DNA of 64,000 nt from CAZWUL01 sp964636625 (GTDB lineage Bacteria > Atribacterota > Phoenicimicrobiia > Phoenicimicrobiales > Stramentimicrobiaceae), in assembly GCA_964636625.1 (NCBI GenBank), contig CAZWUL010000001.1:41818-105817 (forward strand), written 5' to 3'. The translations under genes and the position numbers were made by a program. The stretch's first letter is position 1, and each line of letters begins with the position of its first letter. This document shows positions 49,301 to 56,858 of this stretch, one piece after another. The notes under the pieces were generated by a model. The model was not told the origin of the DNA, did not search any database, and saw only the letters and a program-made list of their open reading frames with translations.

Positions 49301-49921
49301 CTTTTTATAATAATTTAAGTTTTCTTTAACTTCAGATAAGATATCATTAATTCTCAGCAGGTTGTTTTTTACTGTATCCAGTCTTTTAATGGTTGCTTCT
49401 TTTTTATTTCTATAATTTGATATATTTGCTGCTTCTTCAAATAATACTCTTCTTTCTGATGGTTTTGAGTTAAGAACAAAATCTACTTTTCCCTGAGCTA
49501 TAATCGAGTATGAATTTTTCCCCAACCCAGTTCCCAGGAAAAGATTATGAATATCTCTTAATTTGCAAGGTAATCCATTAATATAATTTTCCGTATTACC
49601 AGAACGATATATAACCCTTTTTAATTCAACCTGCTCAGTGTCCATGAATAATTTACGATCGGCATTATCAAGCAATATTGATACTTCAGCATAGTTCCGC
49701 ATTTTTTGATTATCATTCCCGGCAAAAATCATATCAGCAAGGTTGTTTCCTCTCAAGGAACGTATATTCTGTTCTCCAAGAATCCATCTTACAGCATCTG
49801 TTATATTGCTTTTTCCACATCCATTTGGGCCAACAATAACGGTTATTCCCGGTGTAATAGTCAATTTTATTTTGTTTGCGAAAGATTTAAAACCTCTTAT
49901 TTCAATTTCTTTTAAATACAA
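46319..49921 (-). CDS. smc: Chromosome partition protein Smc
   Basis: Smc is the ATPase that, with ScpA and ScpB (both in this window), organises and segregates chromosomes. The 1200-residue protein has Walker A GPNGCGKS at 31-38, two long coiled coils, a hinge around 500-660, and a C-terminal head with the signature LLSTGEKALTAIAL and Walker B FFDEIDSALDEANA. The signature has Thr where nearly all Smc proteins have Gly (LSGGE). The start is TTG, 8 bases after AAAGG. Confidence 0.97.
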   Translation of the reverse strand: MYLKEIEIRGFKSFANKIKLTITPGITVIVGPNGCGKSNITDAVRWILGEQNIRSLRGNNLADMIFAGNDNQKMRNYAEVSILLDNADRKLFMDTEQVELKRVIYRSGNTENYINGLPCKLRDIHNLFLGTGLGKNSYSIIAQGKVDFVLNSKPSERRVLFEEAANISNYRNKKEATIKRLDTVKNNLLRINDILSEVKENLNYYKKKADDLQLYYSYRDIIKKSEFYLLSQQYLLYQKKIVNFNKMFANLREELKTIEGFLNNHKKKIIQAEEKKELLEKEINEIEKFFQENETERINYNNQLILLKQKQTEITQRIKSIHEDIDTSNEQYKKFKETVSSIEKDIQKTEYNNSIILENKTNKDVLLKNYNKIDMFYDKAISNIRLNIEKFFDKKINRYKEQKIEEQTLLKATEYSLSEIKNEYLSVSEELKRSQKSLYDAENNLAYYENEKMRQQQEKTYLENSLNKSKLLMEQEDNILQNFNNDIVLRTKEKEFLVELTKSQPNKENKINEYIIKRNNIQNQFSSFSKIFEIIQFIPDNLKNIFHFILNDKFPLLITSNSKIVNDLNNVLKTNNINQVKLIIDNNYRIARIDDYQEKIDKEYSIQSKILGFANKLIKFSPEYNNLFKILLGKILIVEDINTALKIHKYQKGNLSVVSLDGVIIDSNGIVFLNINSENNKNYHILLPAEKIVKIDKDISRIKKDIVEHNKIYNVAKNDKLQFAKRIEELDNKIDIYVSKINKYNNNVLESNKKIAGLETRLKDLKLKKIAEIEKKQKINKNIEYFKSSLDKITSYTNLVESYYFCLSKIRNNCNKNVEDLKKVIENCKMEIGWNQERNTILQKRKVEMEHFVQTYNNEDKIRKEKLLQYNNEKLRLIKETDILEKNIKKTTEQRKDLDDRRSKLKESIKNQEREIRKTYEEIEIYQRKLEEKKNKQHETEMGKVQNQEKMNHLLTTIKEQYNSSVDEIMLHKNDVSSQKEAYTKITKYKEKITAMGQLNFDALQEYKNQSDRYNDLKNKKNDINQSKEKLINLIKEIDCIAEDNFYKTYLKVENNFKDIFKKLFNGGHVSLELTNKNKILETGIEVMVQPPGKKLQHISLLSTGEKALTAIALLFALWKANPSPFCFFDEIDSALDEANAIRLATFLRNEDLKDAQIIIITHQRGVMESADALYGITMEGSGVSKLMSVKISDTEEKEN

Positions 49922-49935
49922 TTTAAATGCCTTTC

Positions 49936-50622
49936 TTAAATCGCTTTCATTTTTTTTAAGGCGTTATACGCAGCATTTTGCTCTGCTTCTTTTTTATTTT
50001 TGCCAGTTCCCTGTCCATAATATTTTTCTTTTATAATAACATTCACAAAAAATTTCTTTTGATGGTCAAGTCCAATTTCTTGCGATATTTTGTAATTTGG
50101 AAGGCAGTTTAATTTTTTTTGGGTTATTTCCTGTAAAAAAGACTTATAATTTTTTATAATAGAATCATCAATAAGAATATCAATATTTTCATTATTAATT
50201 AAATTTATAACTATTCTTTTACAGTTCTTCAAGCCACCATCTAAATAAATAGCTCCAAGAAGAGATTCCATGCAATCTGCAAGAATAGAAAATTTCCCTC
50301 TCTCCTTGGCCAAATCTACACTTTTTCCAAGAACTATATATTTCTCCAATTTTAATCTTTTGGCAAAATAAGCCAATACTTTTTGGCTTATAATTGTAGA
50401 CTTTAATTTAGATAATCTACCTTCAGAGAAAAAGGGAAATTTTTTATATAAAAAATCACTGACGATCAAACTTAGCACTGAATCCCCAAGAAATTCAAGT
50501 CTTTGGAAATGATTTATAGCACTTTTTTGTTTGAAATATGAAGTGTGTGTTAGTGCCCTTTCCAGTAATTCAGTATTTTTAAATTTATACTCTATTTTTG
50601 TCTCAAGCGCAGTTAATTTTAT
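49936..50622 (-). CDS. rnc: Ribonuclease III, probable ATA start
   Basis: RNase III cleaves double-stranded RNA. It has the signature QRLEFLGDSVLS, FSILADCMESLLGAIYLDGG with the metal ligands, and a C-terminal dsRBD (GQGTGKNKKEAEQNAAYNAL). ATG 50655 has no ribosome site, and a strong AAAAAGGAGG lies inside the coding sequence from it. Nine bases after that site is an in-frame ATA at 50622, giving KLTALETKIEYKFKNTELLERAL, the normal RNase III N-terminus. The protein from there has 228 residues. ATG 50655 remains possible. Confidence 0.93.
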   Translation of the reverse strand: MKLTALETKIEYKFKNTELLERALTHTSYFKQKSAINHFQRLEFLGDSVLSLIVSDFLYKKFPFFSEGRLSKLKSTIISQKVLAYFAKRLKLEKYIVLGKSVDLAKERGKFSILADCMESLLGAIYLDGGLKNCKRIVINLINNENIDILIDDSIIKNYKSFLQEITQKKLNCLPNYKISQEIGLDHQKKFFVNVIIKEKYYGQGTGKNKKEAEQNAAYNALKKMKAI

Positions 50623-50690
50623 ATTATAGGGCCTCCTTTTTCTTGACACTTTCATATATTACAATAAACAAAAATATCTAATTTATATAA

Positions 50691-50921
50691 TTACTGTTTA
50701 TCCTCCAAGTAACGGATTACGTCACCGACAACTTTGATTTTTTCAGCTTCTTCATCAGAAATTTCTATATCAAATTCTTCTTCAAATGCCATAATTAATT
50801 CCACGATATCTAACGAATCTGCGCCTAAATCATCAATAAATGATGAATCTTCTTTAACTTTATCTTCCTCAACTCCAAGTTGATCAACAATAATTTTCTT
50901 AACTTTTTCCATTATGTCCAT
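50691..50921 (-). CDS. acpP: Acyl carrier protein
   Basis: The 76-residue ACP carries the phosphopantetheine attachment Ser in [14 protein letters not shown] precedes ATG. It lies between fapR and rnc. The fab genes that usually flank it are missing here. Confidence 0.97.
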   Translation of the reverse strand: MDIMEKVKKIIVDQLGVEEDKVKEDSSFIDDLGADSLDIVELIMAFEEEFDIEISDEEAEKIKVVGDVIRYLEDKQ

Positions 50922-50964
50922 TTCATTAACTCCTTACCTTTTATAATATATAGTTTAAAATATT

Positions 50965-51522
50965 TTACTCGATGGAAACCATAATCAATTTAGCAGTAAA
51001 TACCTCGATATTATTACATCTTATATGTATTGAAACTAAATATTTATTACTTTTTCTTGTTGCAATTCTTGCCTTTGCAACCAACAGTTGACCGGCATAA
51101 ACCGGGTTCTTATATCTTAAACGTGCAACTCCGGTTAGAACTACATCAGAGTCTATTATTGCCATAGCCAAAGAATCAGCAAGGGAAAAAATATAATGGC
51201 TTCTTACTAATTTATTTTTATCAAATGCCATATCTTTTGTAGTACGCATGGTAGAAATGCCACTTTTATCTAATTCAATATCAATTAAGTCTCCAATTAT
51301 ATCATTTTTATTTAATGCTTTTACTTTTGATGACGCCTTCTGAGCAAGAGTTATTACCCTTTTCCGCATTTCCGGTATACCCATTTCTAATCTGTCTAAC
51401 CGCACTGTTTGTATACTTACTTTAAACATTTTTGACAACTGTTCATCAGATAAAAAAGGGTTGGCAGTTATTTTCTCTTTTATTTTTTCCTGTCTTTTTT
51501 CTTTGGTCATATTTTTAATCAT
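50965..51522 (-). CDS. fapR: Fatty acid and phospholipid biosynthesis regulator FapR
   Basis: FapR is a malonyl-CoA-sensing repressor of lipid synthesis genes. The 185-residue protein has an N-terminal DeoR-like HTH (about 20-55, LSDEQLSKMFKVSIQTVRLDRLEMGIPE) and a hot-dog effector domain (about 75-185) with SHYIFSLADSLAMAI and KNPVYAGQLLVAKARI. It starts an operon with acpP and has its own promoter. A TACC/GTA-type imperfect palindrome beside the -10 box could be its own operator. Confidence 0.93.
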   Translation of the reverse strand: MIKNMTKEKRQEKIKEKITANPFLSDEQLSKMFKVSIQTVRLDRLEMGIPEMRKRVITLAQKASSKVKALNKNDIIGDLIDIELDKSGISTMRTTKDMAFDKNKLVRSHYIFSLADSLAMAIIDSDVVLTGVARLRYKNPVYAGQLLVAKARIATRKSNKYLVSIHIRCNNIEVFTAKLIMVSIE

Positions 51523-51578
51523 TATCAGCTAATGTATTTATATAATTAAGAGCAACTATTAAAGGTTGTTTTTACAAT

Positions 51579-51615
51579 TACCTGCTAGTATATATAATAT
51601 AAACATTGAAATCAA
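51579..51615 (-). promoter_or_regulatory. fapR promoter with possible FapR site
   Basis: On the minus strand a -35 TTGATT (51610-51615) and a -10 TATACT (51587-51592) have a 17-base spacer. An imperfect dyad TACCTGCTAGTA (51579-51590, plus-strand reading) overlaps the -10 box. It only loosely resembles the known FapR box (TTAGTACC...GTACTAA), so the operator part is weak. Confidence 0.5.
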
Positions 51616-51663
51616 GTATTATATATAAAAATAATATTATAATTAATGATATAGCAAAAACTT

Positions 51664-51715
51664 AAAAAAATTTGCAGAGTGTACAAAACAATTTAACACT
51701 CTGCAAATTTTTTAT
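51664..51715 (-). terminator. Rho-independent terminator after rpmF
   Basis: A long perfect stem, with AAATTTGCAGAGTGT pairing with ACACTCTGCAAATTT around a ~13-base loop, ends in T-runs on both strands. It lies between rpmF and fapR and separates their transcripts. Confidence 0.85.
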
Positions 51716-51786
51716 TATACAAATTTTATATTAAAATAACAGTTTTGAACTAAAATATTTTTTGTAAACATAAAATTAAATACATA

Positions 51787-51984
51787 CTAAGATTTCGTTT
51801 CTGTTTTAGTTTTTTCTTGTATTATTTTTTCCCCATTATAATATCCACAAGATGGACAAAGGTGATGGGGAAGTTTGTATTCATGGCACCTTGGACATTC
51901 TATCAGGTTAATTGTATTTTCTACCCAGTGAGTTCTTCTCTTATTTCTTCTAGATTTTGATATTTTCCTTTTCGGGCAAGCCAC
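51787..51984 (-). CDS. rpmF: 50S ribosomal protein L32
   Basis: The 65-residue L32 has the KRKISKSRRNKRRTHW start and a zinc ribbon from C-P-R-C-H and C-P-S-C-G. The start is GTG behind AGGAGGAGG. It has its own promoter and terminator, so it is expressed as a single gene between pta and fapR. Confidence 0.96.
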   Translation of the reverse strand: MACPKRKISKSRRNKRRTHWVENTINLIECPRCHEYKLPHHLCPSCGYYNGEKIIQEKTKTETKS

Positions 51985-52039
51985 TTTTCCTCCTCCTTCT
52001 TCTAAGCAATTAATACCTCATTTTTTATAACGACTCATA

Positions 52040-52068
52040 ATTATATTAAATTTTTTCAATATTTGCAA
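52040..52068 (-). promoter_or_regulatory. Sigma-70 promoter of rpmF
   Basis: On the minus strand a -35 TTGCAA (52063-52068) and a consensus -10 TATAAT (52040-52045) are separated by exactly 17 bases. Confidence 0.65.
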
Positions 52069-52105
52069 ATATATATTTTTAAACAGCTTTAAATTTTAAG
52101 ATGTT

Positions 52106-53107
52106 TTACATTCCCTGGGCCTGTAATGCAGTTATCGCTACTACATCAGCTATTTCTGTTGGGGTACATCCTCTTGACAAATCATTTATAGGCTTAGCCA
52201 TTCCTTGAGAAATCGGACCTATTGCCTCAGCTTTGGCTAACCTTTGCACTAATTTATAAGCAATATTAGCTGCCTGCAAGTCTGGAAATATTAACACATT
52301 TGCTTTTCCGGCAATTTCACTGTCTGGGGCTTTTCGTTTTCCTATTTCGGGAACCAAGGCGGCATCTGCCTGAAGTTCACCATCTACTTTTAAATATGGA
52401 GCCTTTTCCCTGATAATATTTGTAGCTTTAACAACTTTATCAACCAGTGGATGTTTAGCACTACCTTTGGTTGAAAATGACAACATAGCAACCCTGGGCT
52501 CTGCACCTATTAGTACTTTAGCAGTATTTGCGCTTGCAATCGCTATATCAGCCAACTCTTCTGCATCAGGGTCAGGAAATAACGCACAATCGGCAAACAA
52601 CATTGCTCCATTCTCACCATATGGAGAACCGGGAACGATTAAAATGAATGAACTTGATACAATTTTCACATCCCTGGATGTTTTGATAGTTTGCAATGCA
52701 GGCCTAAAAACATCACCGGTTGCATTAACTGAACCAGCTACTAGGCCATCTGCATCATTTTGATATACCATTAAAGCTCCGAAATAAAGCGGGTCCTTGA
52801 TTAATTCTCTGGCTTCATCTAAAGAAATTCCTTTATTTTTTCTTAACTCATAATAAATTTTTGCATAATGGTCTAAATTATTAGAAAATTCCGGGTCAAT
52901 AATTTCAATTTCTTCAGGAAAATTAACATTGGCGTCTTTTGCTTCTTTTCTTATTATTTCTTCTTTTCCCAGGAAAACAAGCTTTGCAAACCCGTCACGA
53001 TAAATCATTTCTGCGGCCTCAATCATTCTGGGTTCTTCTCCCTCAGGCAACACAATTTTCTTAATATTCTTTTTTGCATTTTGTCTAATTTTTTCTGAGA
53101 TATTCAT
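52106..53107 (-). CDS. pta: Phosphate acetyltransferase
   Basis: Pta interconverts acetyl-CoA and acetyl phosphate, giving ATP through acetate kinase (ackA is not in this window). The 333-residue protein is the short form without an N-terminal regulatory domain. It has [54 protein letters not shown], and the C-terminal [25 protein letters not shown] precedes ATG. Related phosphobutyryltransferases are shorter and lack these blocks. Confidence 0.94.
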   Translation of the reverse strand: MNISEKIRQNAKKNIKKIVLPEGEEPRMIEAAEMIYRDGFAKLVFLGKEEIIRKEAKDANVNFPEEIEIIDPEFSNNLDHYAKIYYELRKNKGISLDEARELIKDPLYFGALMVYQNDADGLVAGSVNATGDVFRPALQTIKTSRDVKIVSSSFILIVPGSPYGENGAMLFADCALFPDPDAEELADIAIASANTAKVLIGAEPRVAMLSFSTKGSAKHPLVDKVVKATNIIREKAPYLKVDGELQADAALVPEIGKRKAPDSEIAGKANVLIFPDLQAANIAYKLVQRLAKAEAIGPISQGMAKPINDLSRGCTPTEIADVVAITALQAQGM

Positions 53108-53154
53108 GACAGTCTAAAAATCCTCCCTAATGGTTATCTTTAAAATATTTTTAT

Positions 53155-53202
53155 AGTATATTTATAGTATAATAGTATAACATAAAAATATTTACTTATC
53201 GA
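53155..53202 (-). promoter_or_regulatory. Candidate pta promoter with three TATACT boxes
   Basis: Read on the minus strand, TATACT occurs three times (53155-53160, 53166-53171, 53174-53179). The outermost has a weak -35, TCGATA (53197-53202), at 17 bases. The sequence overlaps the tmcAL leader on the other strand. Confidence 0.4.
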
Positions 53203-53209
53203 GGGAATC

Positions 53210-54508
53210 ATGCAAATTTTGGGAATAATTGCTGAGTACAATCCTTTTCATAATGGTCATTTATATCATTTACGAAAAGCAAAAGAAGCATCCGGGGCTG
53301 ATTATTGTATTGCCATAATGAGTGGAAATTTTTTGCAGAGAGGGGAACCTGCATTTTTAAATAAATGGACTCGCACTTTAATGGCTTTAAATGCTGGTAT
53401 TGATGTTATTATAGAAATGCCTTTTGTTTTTGCCAGTCAGGATGCTCGTGGTTTTGCAAATGCGGGTATTCATATTTTAGATTCACTGGGTATTGTAAAT
53501 CATGTTGCTTTTGGTTGCGAAAATAGCCAGATGGACATTTTAAATAGTTTAGCTGATGTATTAAGAACTGAACCAGATTTTTACAAAAAAATATTAATAG
53601 AAGGGATAAAAAAAGGAAATAATTTTCCAAAAATAAGAGAAATTGCACTCTGTAAATACTATGAAAAATATGGAGAGAAATATAACAAATATGGAATAGA
53701 AAAGATCATAGAAGTGCTACAGAAACCGAACAATATTCTGGCTTTAGAGTATTTAATATCATTAAAAAATAAAAATAGCACAATTATGCCAATTCCAATA
53801 AAGCGCATTGGCTCAAATTACTTACAAGATACATTAGGTGGGCATTACTCCAGTGCCACTGCTATAAGAAAAAAAATAATCAGGAACTTTTCATATAATA
53901 AAAATACTTCTATAAAAGGATTGAAAAATACTTTACCCGATTTTTCCTATAATATAATCAAGGATGAATTTAAAAAAGGCTTTAACCCGGTAACTCTATC
54001 GTCTTTTGAGCAGGCAATATTTAGCCAGTTAAGAAGACTCACAACTGATGAAATAAAAATGATTCATGGTGTGCAAGAAGGCTTAGAAAATAGAATAAAA
54101 GAGGCAGCAAATTCGGCTACCGATATAGAAACACTTATTAAAATAATTAAAAGCAAGCGTTATACCCAAACCAGGATACAAAGAGTATTAATTCACAGCT
54201 TGTTTTTTTTAACACATCAAGAAATCGAATTATTTAACAATAAAGGTCCTCTTTACTGTCGTGTCCTTGGCATGACAAAAAATGGTAAAATTATACTAAA
54301 AAAACTTAAGAAATACTCAGAATTACCAATTATTATTAAATTAAAAAATTTTATCAAACAAAACAGAGAAAATGACAATGAAATAATTCAAAAAATGTTA
54401 GGTTATGATATTCTTTCAACAGATATTTATGTATTAGGTTATAATTTTGGAACTGCCAGAATAGCGAAACAGGATTTTACCAAAAATGTTCTCATATTAA
54501 ACAATTAA
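53210..54508 (+). CDS. tmcAL: tRNA(Met) cytidine acetate ligase TmcAL
   Basis: TmcAL makes N4-acetylcytidine at the wobble position of elongator tRNA-Met using acetate and ATP. The 432-residue protein has the nucleotidyltransferase motif IAEYNPFHNGHLYHL (2-22), SGNFLQRGEPA, and the later GGHYSSATAIRKKI. GAGGGA precedes ATG. It is divergent from pta, an acetate-metabolism gene, with 102 bases between. Confidence 0.94.
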   Translation: MQILGIIAEYNPFHNGHLYHLRKAKEASGADYCIAIMSGNFLQRGEPAFLNKWTRTLMALNAGIDVIIEMPFVFASQDARGFANAGIHILDSLGIVNHVAFGCENSQMDILNSLADVLRTEPDFYKKILIEGIKKGNNFPKIREIALCKYYEKYGEKYNKYGIEKIIEVLQKPNNILALEYLISLKNKNSTIMPIPIKRIGSNYLQDTLGGHYSSATAIRKKIIRNFSYNKNTSIKGLKNTLPDFSYNIIKDEFKKGFNPVTLSSFEQAIFSQLRRLTTDEIKMIHGVQEGLENRIKEAANSATDIETLIKIIKSKRYTQTRIQRVLIHSLFFLTHQEIELFNNKGPLYCRVLGMTKNGKIILKKLKKYSELPIIIKLKNFIKQNRENDNEIIQKMLGYDILSTDIYVLGYNFGTARIAKQDFTKNVLILNN

Positions 54509-54537
54509 TAATTATATTAATTGTTTCTTTTTATTTT
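54500..54537 (+). terminator. Shared hairpin terminator between convergent tmcAL and coaD
   Basis: AACAATTAAT (54500-54509) pairs perfectly with ATTAATTGTT (54516-54525) and is followed by a T-rich run on the plus strand. Both genes end inside an arm, each with codons AAC AAT TAA. Confidence 0.65.
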
Positions 54538-55002
54538 CTTCATCAATTGTCTGGCAACATAAGGTGGCACCAAATCTGCAATACACCCATTCAAAGAGGC
54601 TATTTCTTTCACTATACTGGAATTTAAATAGGAATATTTGGTACTTGTTACCATAAAAACTGTTTCAATTTCCGGAGCCATTTTTTTATTGATAAGAGCA
54701 AACTGAGATTCATACTCAAAATCAGAGATAGCCCTCATCCCTCTTAAAATAACATTTGCTTTATTTGTCCTGACACAATCAATTAATAAGCCATCAAAGG
54801 ATTGGACTTGTATTCCTCTCATATTCTTTACCACTTTATTAATCATATCCTTCTTTTCTGCTATTGAGAAAAAAGACTCTTTTTTCGAATTTTCTGCTAT
54901 AACTACAATTACTTCATCAAATATATTGTTGGCCCTTTTGATGATATCAAGATGTCCATTGGTAATTGGGTCAAAACTTCCTGGATATATAGCTTTTATC
55001 AT
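54517..55002 (-). CDS. coaD: Phosphopantetheine adenylyltransferase
   Basis: CoaD makes dephospho-CoA from phosphopantetheine and ATP. The 161-residue protein has the nucleotidyl-transfer motif AIYPGSFDPITNGHLDII (T/H-x-G-H), RGMRAISDFEYE and the C-terminal STKYSYLNSSIVKEIA. AGGAG precedes ATG. It follows rsmD, the usual order. Confidence 0.97.
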   Translation of the reverse strand: MIKAIYPGSFDPITNGHLDIIKRANNIFDEVIVVIAENSKKESFFSIAEKKDMINKVVKNMRGIQVQSFDGLLIDCVRTNKANVILRGMRAISDFEYESQFALINKKMAPEIETVFMVTSTKYSYLNSSIVKEIASLNGCIADLVPPYVARQLMKKIKRNN

Positions 55003-55039
55003 TCATTTCTCCTTTTTAATGCCTTTTAATTATCATATT

Positions 55040-55591
55040 TTATATATTGGTAAAAAGAGTTATTTTGGATTTACCATACTTTTTTTCCTTCAGGAAAGAT
55101 AATTTTTGATGCTCTGCATGCACTTCTTCATAAGTATTGTGTTGAACAATAACTGTTGTATTTTTTTTCAAAATATTATTTTTTTCAATTTCATTTAATA
55201 CTTTTTTAGAAATATTTTTATAATAAGGAGGGTCAAAAAATATTATATCAAATTTACGTTGTTGAAGTTTTAACATTTTCAATGAATACATATAATCCCT
55301 TTTTATTACATCTGAAAAATCATTTTGCTTAATCTTACTTAGATTTGCTTTTATCAGATTTACTGCATTGGGATTAATATCAACGAAGGTTGCTCTTTTG
55401 GCTCCTCTACTAAGGGCTTCGATCCCAATAGCCCCGGTACCTGCGAATAAATCTAAAAAATCAGAATCAATTATTTTAAACCCCAATATGTCAAATACAG
55501 CTTCTCTAACTTTAGCTGGAGTAGGCCTGATATCCATTCCCGGAAATGATTTTAGGGGAAACCCCTTATATATACCAGCAATAATCCTCAT
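55040..55591 (-). CDS. rsmD: 16S rRNA (guanine966-N2)-methyltransferase RsmD
   Basis: The 183-residue SAM-dependent enzyme has GIYKGFPLKS, RPTPAKVREAVFDIL, the SAM-binding FLDLFAGTGAIGIEALSRGA and the catalytic DPPY (in IIFFDPPYYK). AAAGGAA precedes ATG. It is cotranscribed with coaD. Confidence 0.95.
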   Translation of the reverse strand: MRIIAGIYKGFPLKSFPGMDIRPTPAKVREAVFDILGFKIIDSDFLDLFAGTGAIGIEALSRGAKRATFVDINPNAVNLIKANLSKIKQNDFSDVIKRDYMYSLKMLKLQQRKFDIIFFDPPYYKNISKKVLNEIEKNNILKKNTTVIVQHNTYEEVHAEHQKLSFLKEKKYGKSKITLFTNI

Positions 55592-55670
55592 TTTTAAATT
55601 TCCTTTTAATGTGTTGTTTTATTGTTTCTTATTTATTTAATTTTATTTTTTTTAATTTTATTCTCAGTGC

Positions 55671-55700
55671 TTGATTATTGTTACTAAATTATGATAAAAT
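55671..55700 (+). promoter_or_regulatory. Candidate promoter of rpmB
   Basis: A -35 TTGATT (55671-55676) and a -10 TAAAAT (55695-55700) have an 18-base spacer. The -10 is imperfect. Confidence 0.4.
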
Positions 55701-55744
55701 AAAATTTGTAATTTTTCAAGTAATATAATTTGGAGGAAACTATC

Positions 55745-55933
55745 ATGGCAAAATGTGATATTTGTGGAAAAGCTCCGATATTTGGGAAGCAAATTAGCCA
55801 TTCACATAAGTTAAGTAATAGAAAGTGGTCTGTAAATATTCAAAAGGTTAGGATAAAAGAAAATAATACAATCCGTAAAGCTAATGTTTGTACTCAATGT
55901 TTAAAATCAGGCAAAGTACAAAAAGCTGTTTAA
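55745..55933 (+). CDS. rpmB: 50S ribosomal protein L28
   Basis: The 62-residue L28 has AKCDICGKAPIFGKQISHSH and NVCTQCLKSGKV, with a C-x2-C pair at each end forming a zinc site. ATG 55745 follows TTGGAGG. The TTG at 55730 is the ribosome site. It is a single-gene plus-strand unit between two minus-strand operons. Confidence 0.96.
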   Translation: MAKCDICGKAPIFGKQISHSHKLSNRKWSVNIQKVRIKENNTIRKANVCTQCLKSGKVQKAV

Positions 55934-55989
55934 TATTATCTTAAATCGCTTTATAATTTAAACAAACTAACAATTATTAATAGCAAACT

Positions 55990-56025
55990 AAAGATTATCA
56001 GGTTTTTGCCTGGTAGTCTTTTTTT
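55990..56025 (+). terminator. Rho-independent terminator of rpmB
   Basis: AAGATTATCAGG pairs with CCTGGTAGTCTT (two wobble pairs) around a 6-base loop, followed by a run of T. The hairpin lies within the last codons of ispH on the other strand. Confidence 0.7.
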
Positions 56026-56858
56026 ATTTGGTTAATTATACTTTCGGTAATATAATCCGGTGTAGATGCACCACTTGTAATGCCTATTTTCTTTTTTCCT
56101 TTAAAATATATTTTTTTAATATCTTTTTCGTTTTCAATATGATAGGTTTCAACTCCAACTCTCTCACTTATTTTAGCTAACCGCGTGGTATTGGCACTAT
56201 TTAACCCACCAACCACAATCATCATATCAACCCGCTTTGCCAATTCCCTGGTAGAGTATTGGCGCAAACTTGTTGCTTTACATATTGTATTATAAACTCT
56301 CAATTCTTCTACATTTTCGAAAATTTCATTAATTAATTTTTTATAGTCTTCTTTATCTTTTGTTGTTTGAGAAATTAATCCTACTTTATTTTTAAATGCA
56401 AAACAGCTACTTTTAATATCTTTATAGGATTGAAATACTTTTGCATCAATATTATTATAACTTAACAGACTTTTTATTTCAGGATGATTAATATCCCCAA
56501 AAATTATAATCTGGTAATTTTCTTTATTAAGAATAGAAATTAGCTGATGCAATTTTTTAACATATGGGCATGTTGTGTCAATTAACTTTATATTACGTTT
56601 TTGGGCAATATCTTTATCATAAGATGATATACCATGGGCTCTGGTAATGAGGTATTTTTTGTATGGTACCTGAGAAACTTCGTTAACTATTTGTACTCCT
56701 TTTTCCTTAAATTCTTTTATAACCTGTGGATTATGAATAATCTCGCCAAGCATATATATTTCTTCATTATTTACTTCTTTTATTAATTTGTTAGCTTTGT
56801 TAATTGCCCTTTTTACACCAAAACAAAACCCGGTGTTATTAGCCCTGATTATCTGCAA
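55998..56858 (-). CDS. ispH: 4-hydroxy-3-methylbut-2-enyl diphosphate reductase
   Basis: IspH is the iron-sulfur enzyme that makes IPP and DMAPP, the last step of the DXP pathway (dxr and ispG are in the window). The 286-residue protein has the three cluster cysteines in NTGFCFGVKRA, DTTCPYVKKLH and NTICKATSLRQ, plus GGLNSANTTRL. The TTG start overlaps cmk by 20 bases behind AAAGGAG. Confidence 0.96.
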   Translation of the reverse strand: MQIIRANNTGFCFGVKRAINKANKLIKEVNNEEIYMLGEIIHNPQVIKEFKEKGVQIVNEVSQVPYKKYLITRAHGISSYDKDIAQKRNIKLIDTTCPYVKKLHQLISILNKENYQIIIFGDINHPEIKSLLSYNNIDAKVFQSYKDIKSSCFAFKNKVGLISQTTKDKEDYKKLINEIFENVEELRVYNTICKATSLRQYSTRELAKRVDMMIVVGGLNSANTTRLAKISERVGVETYHIENEKDIKKIYFKGKKKIGITSGASTPDYITESIINQIKKDYQAKT

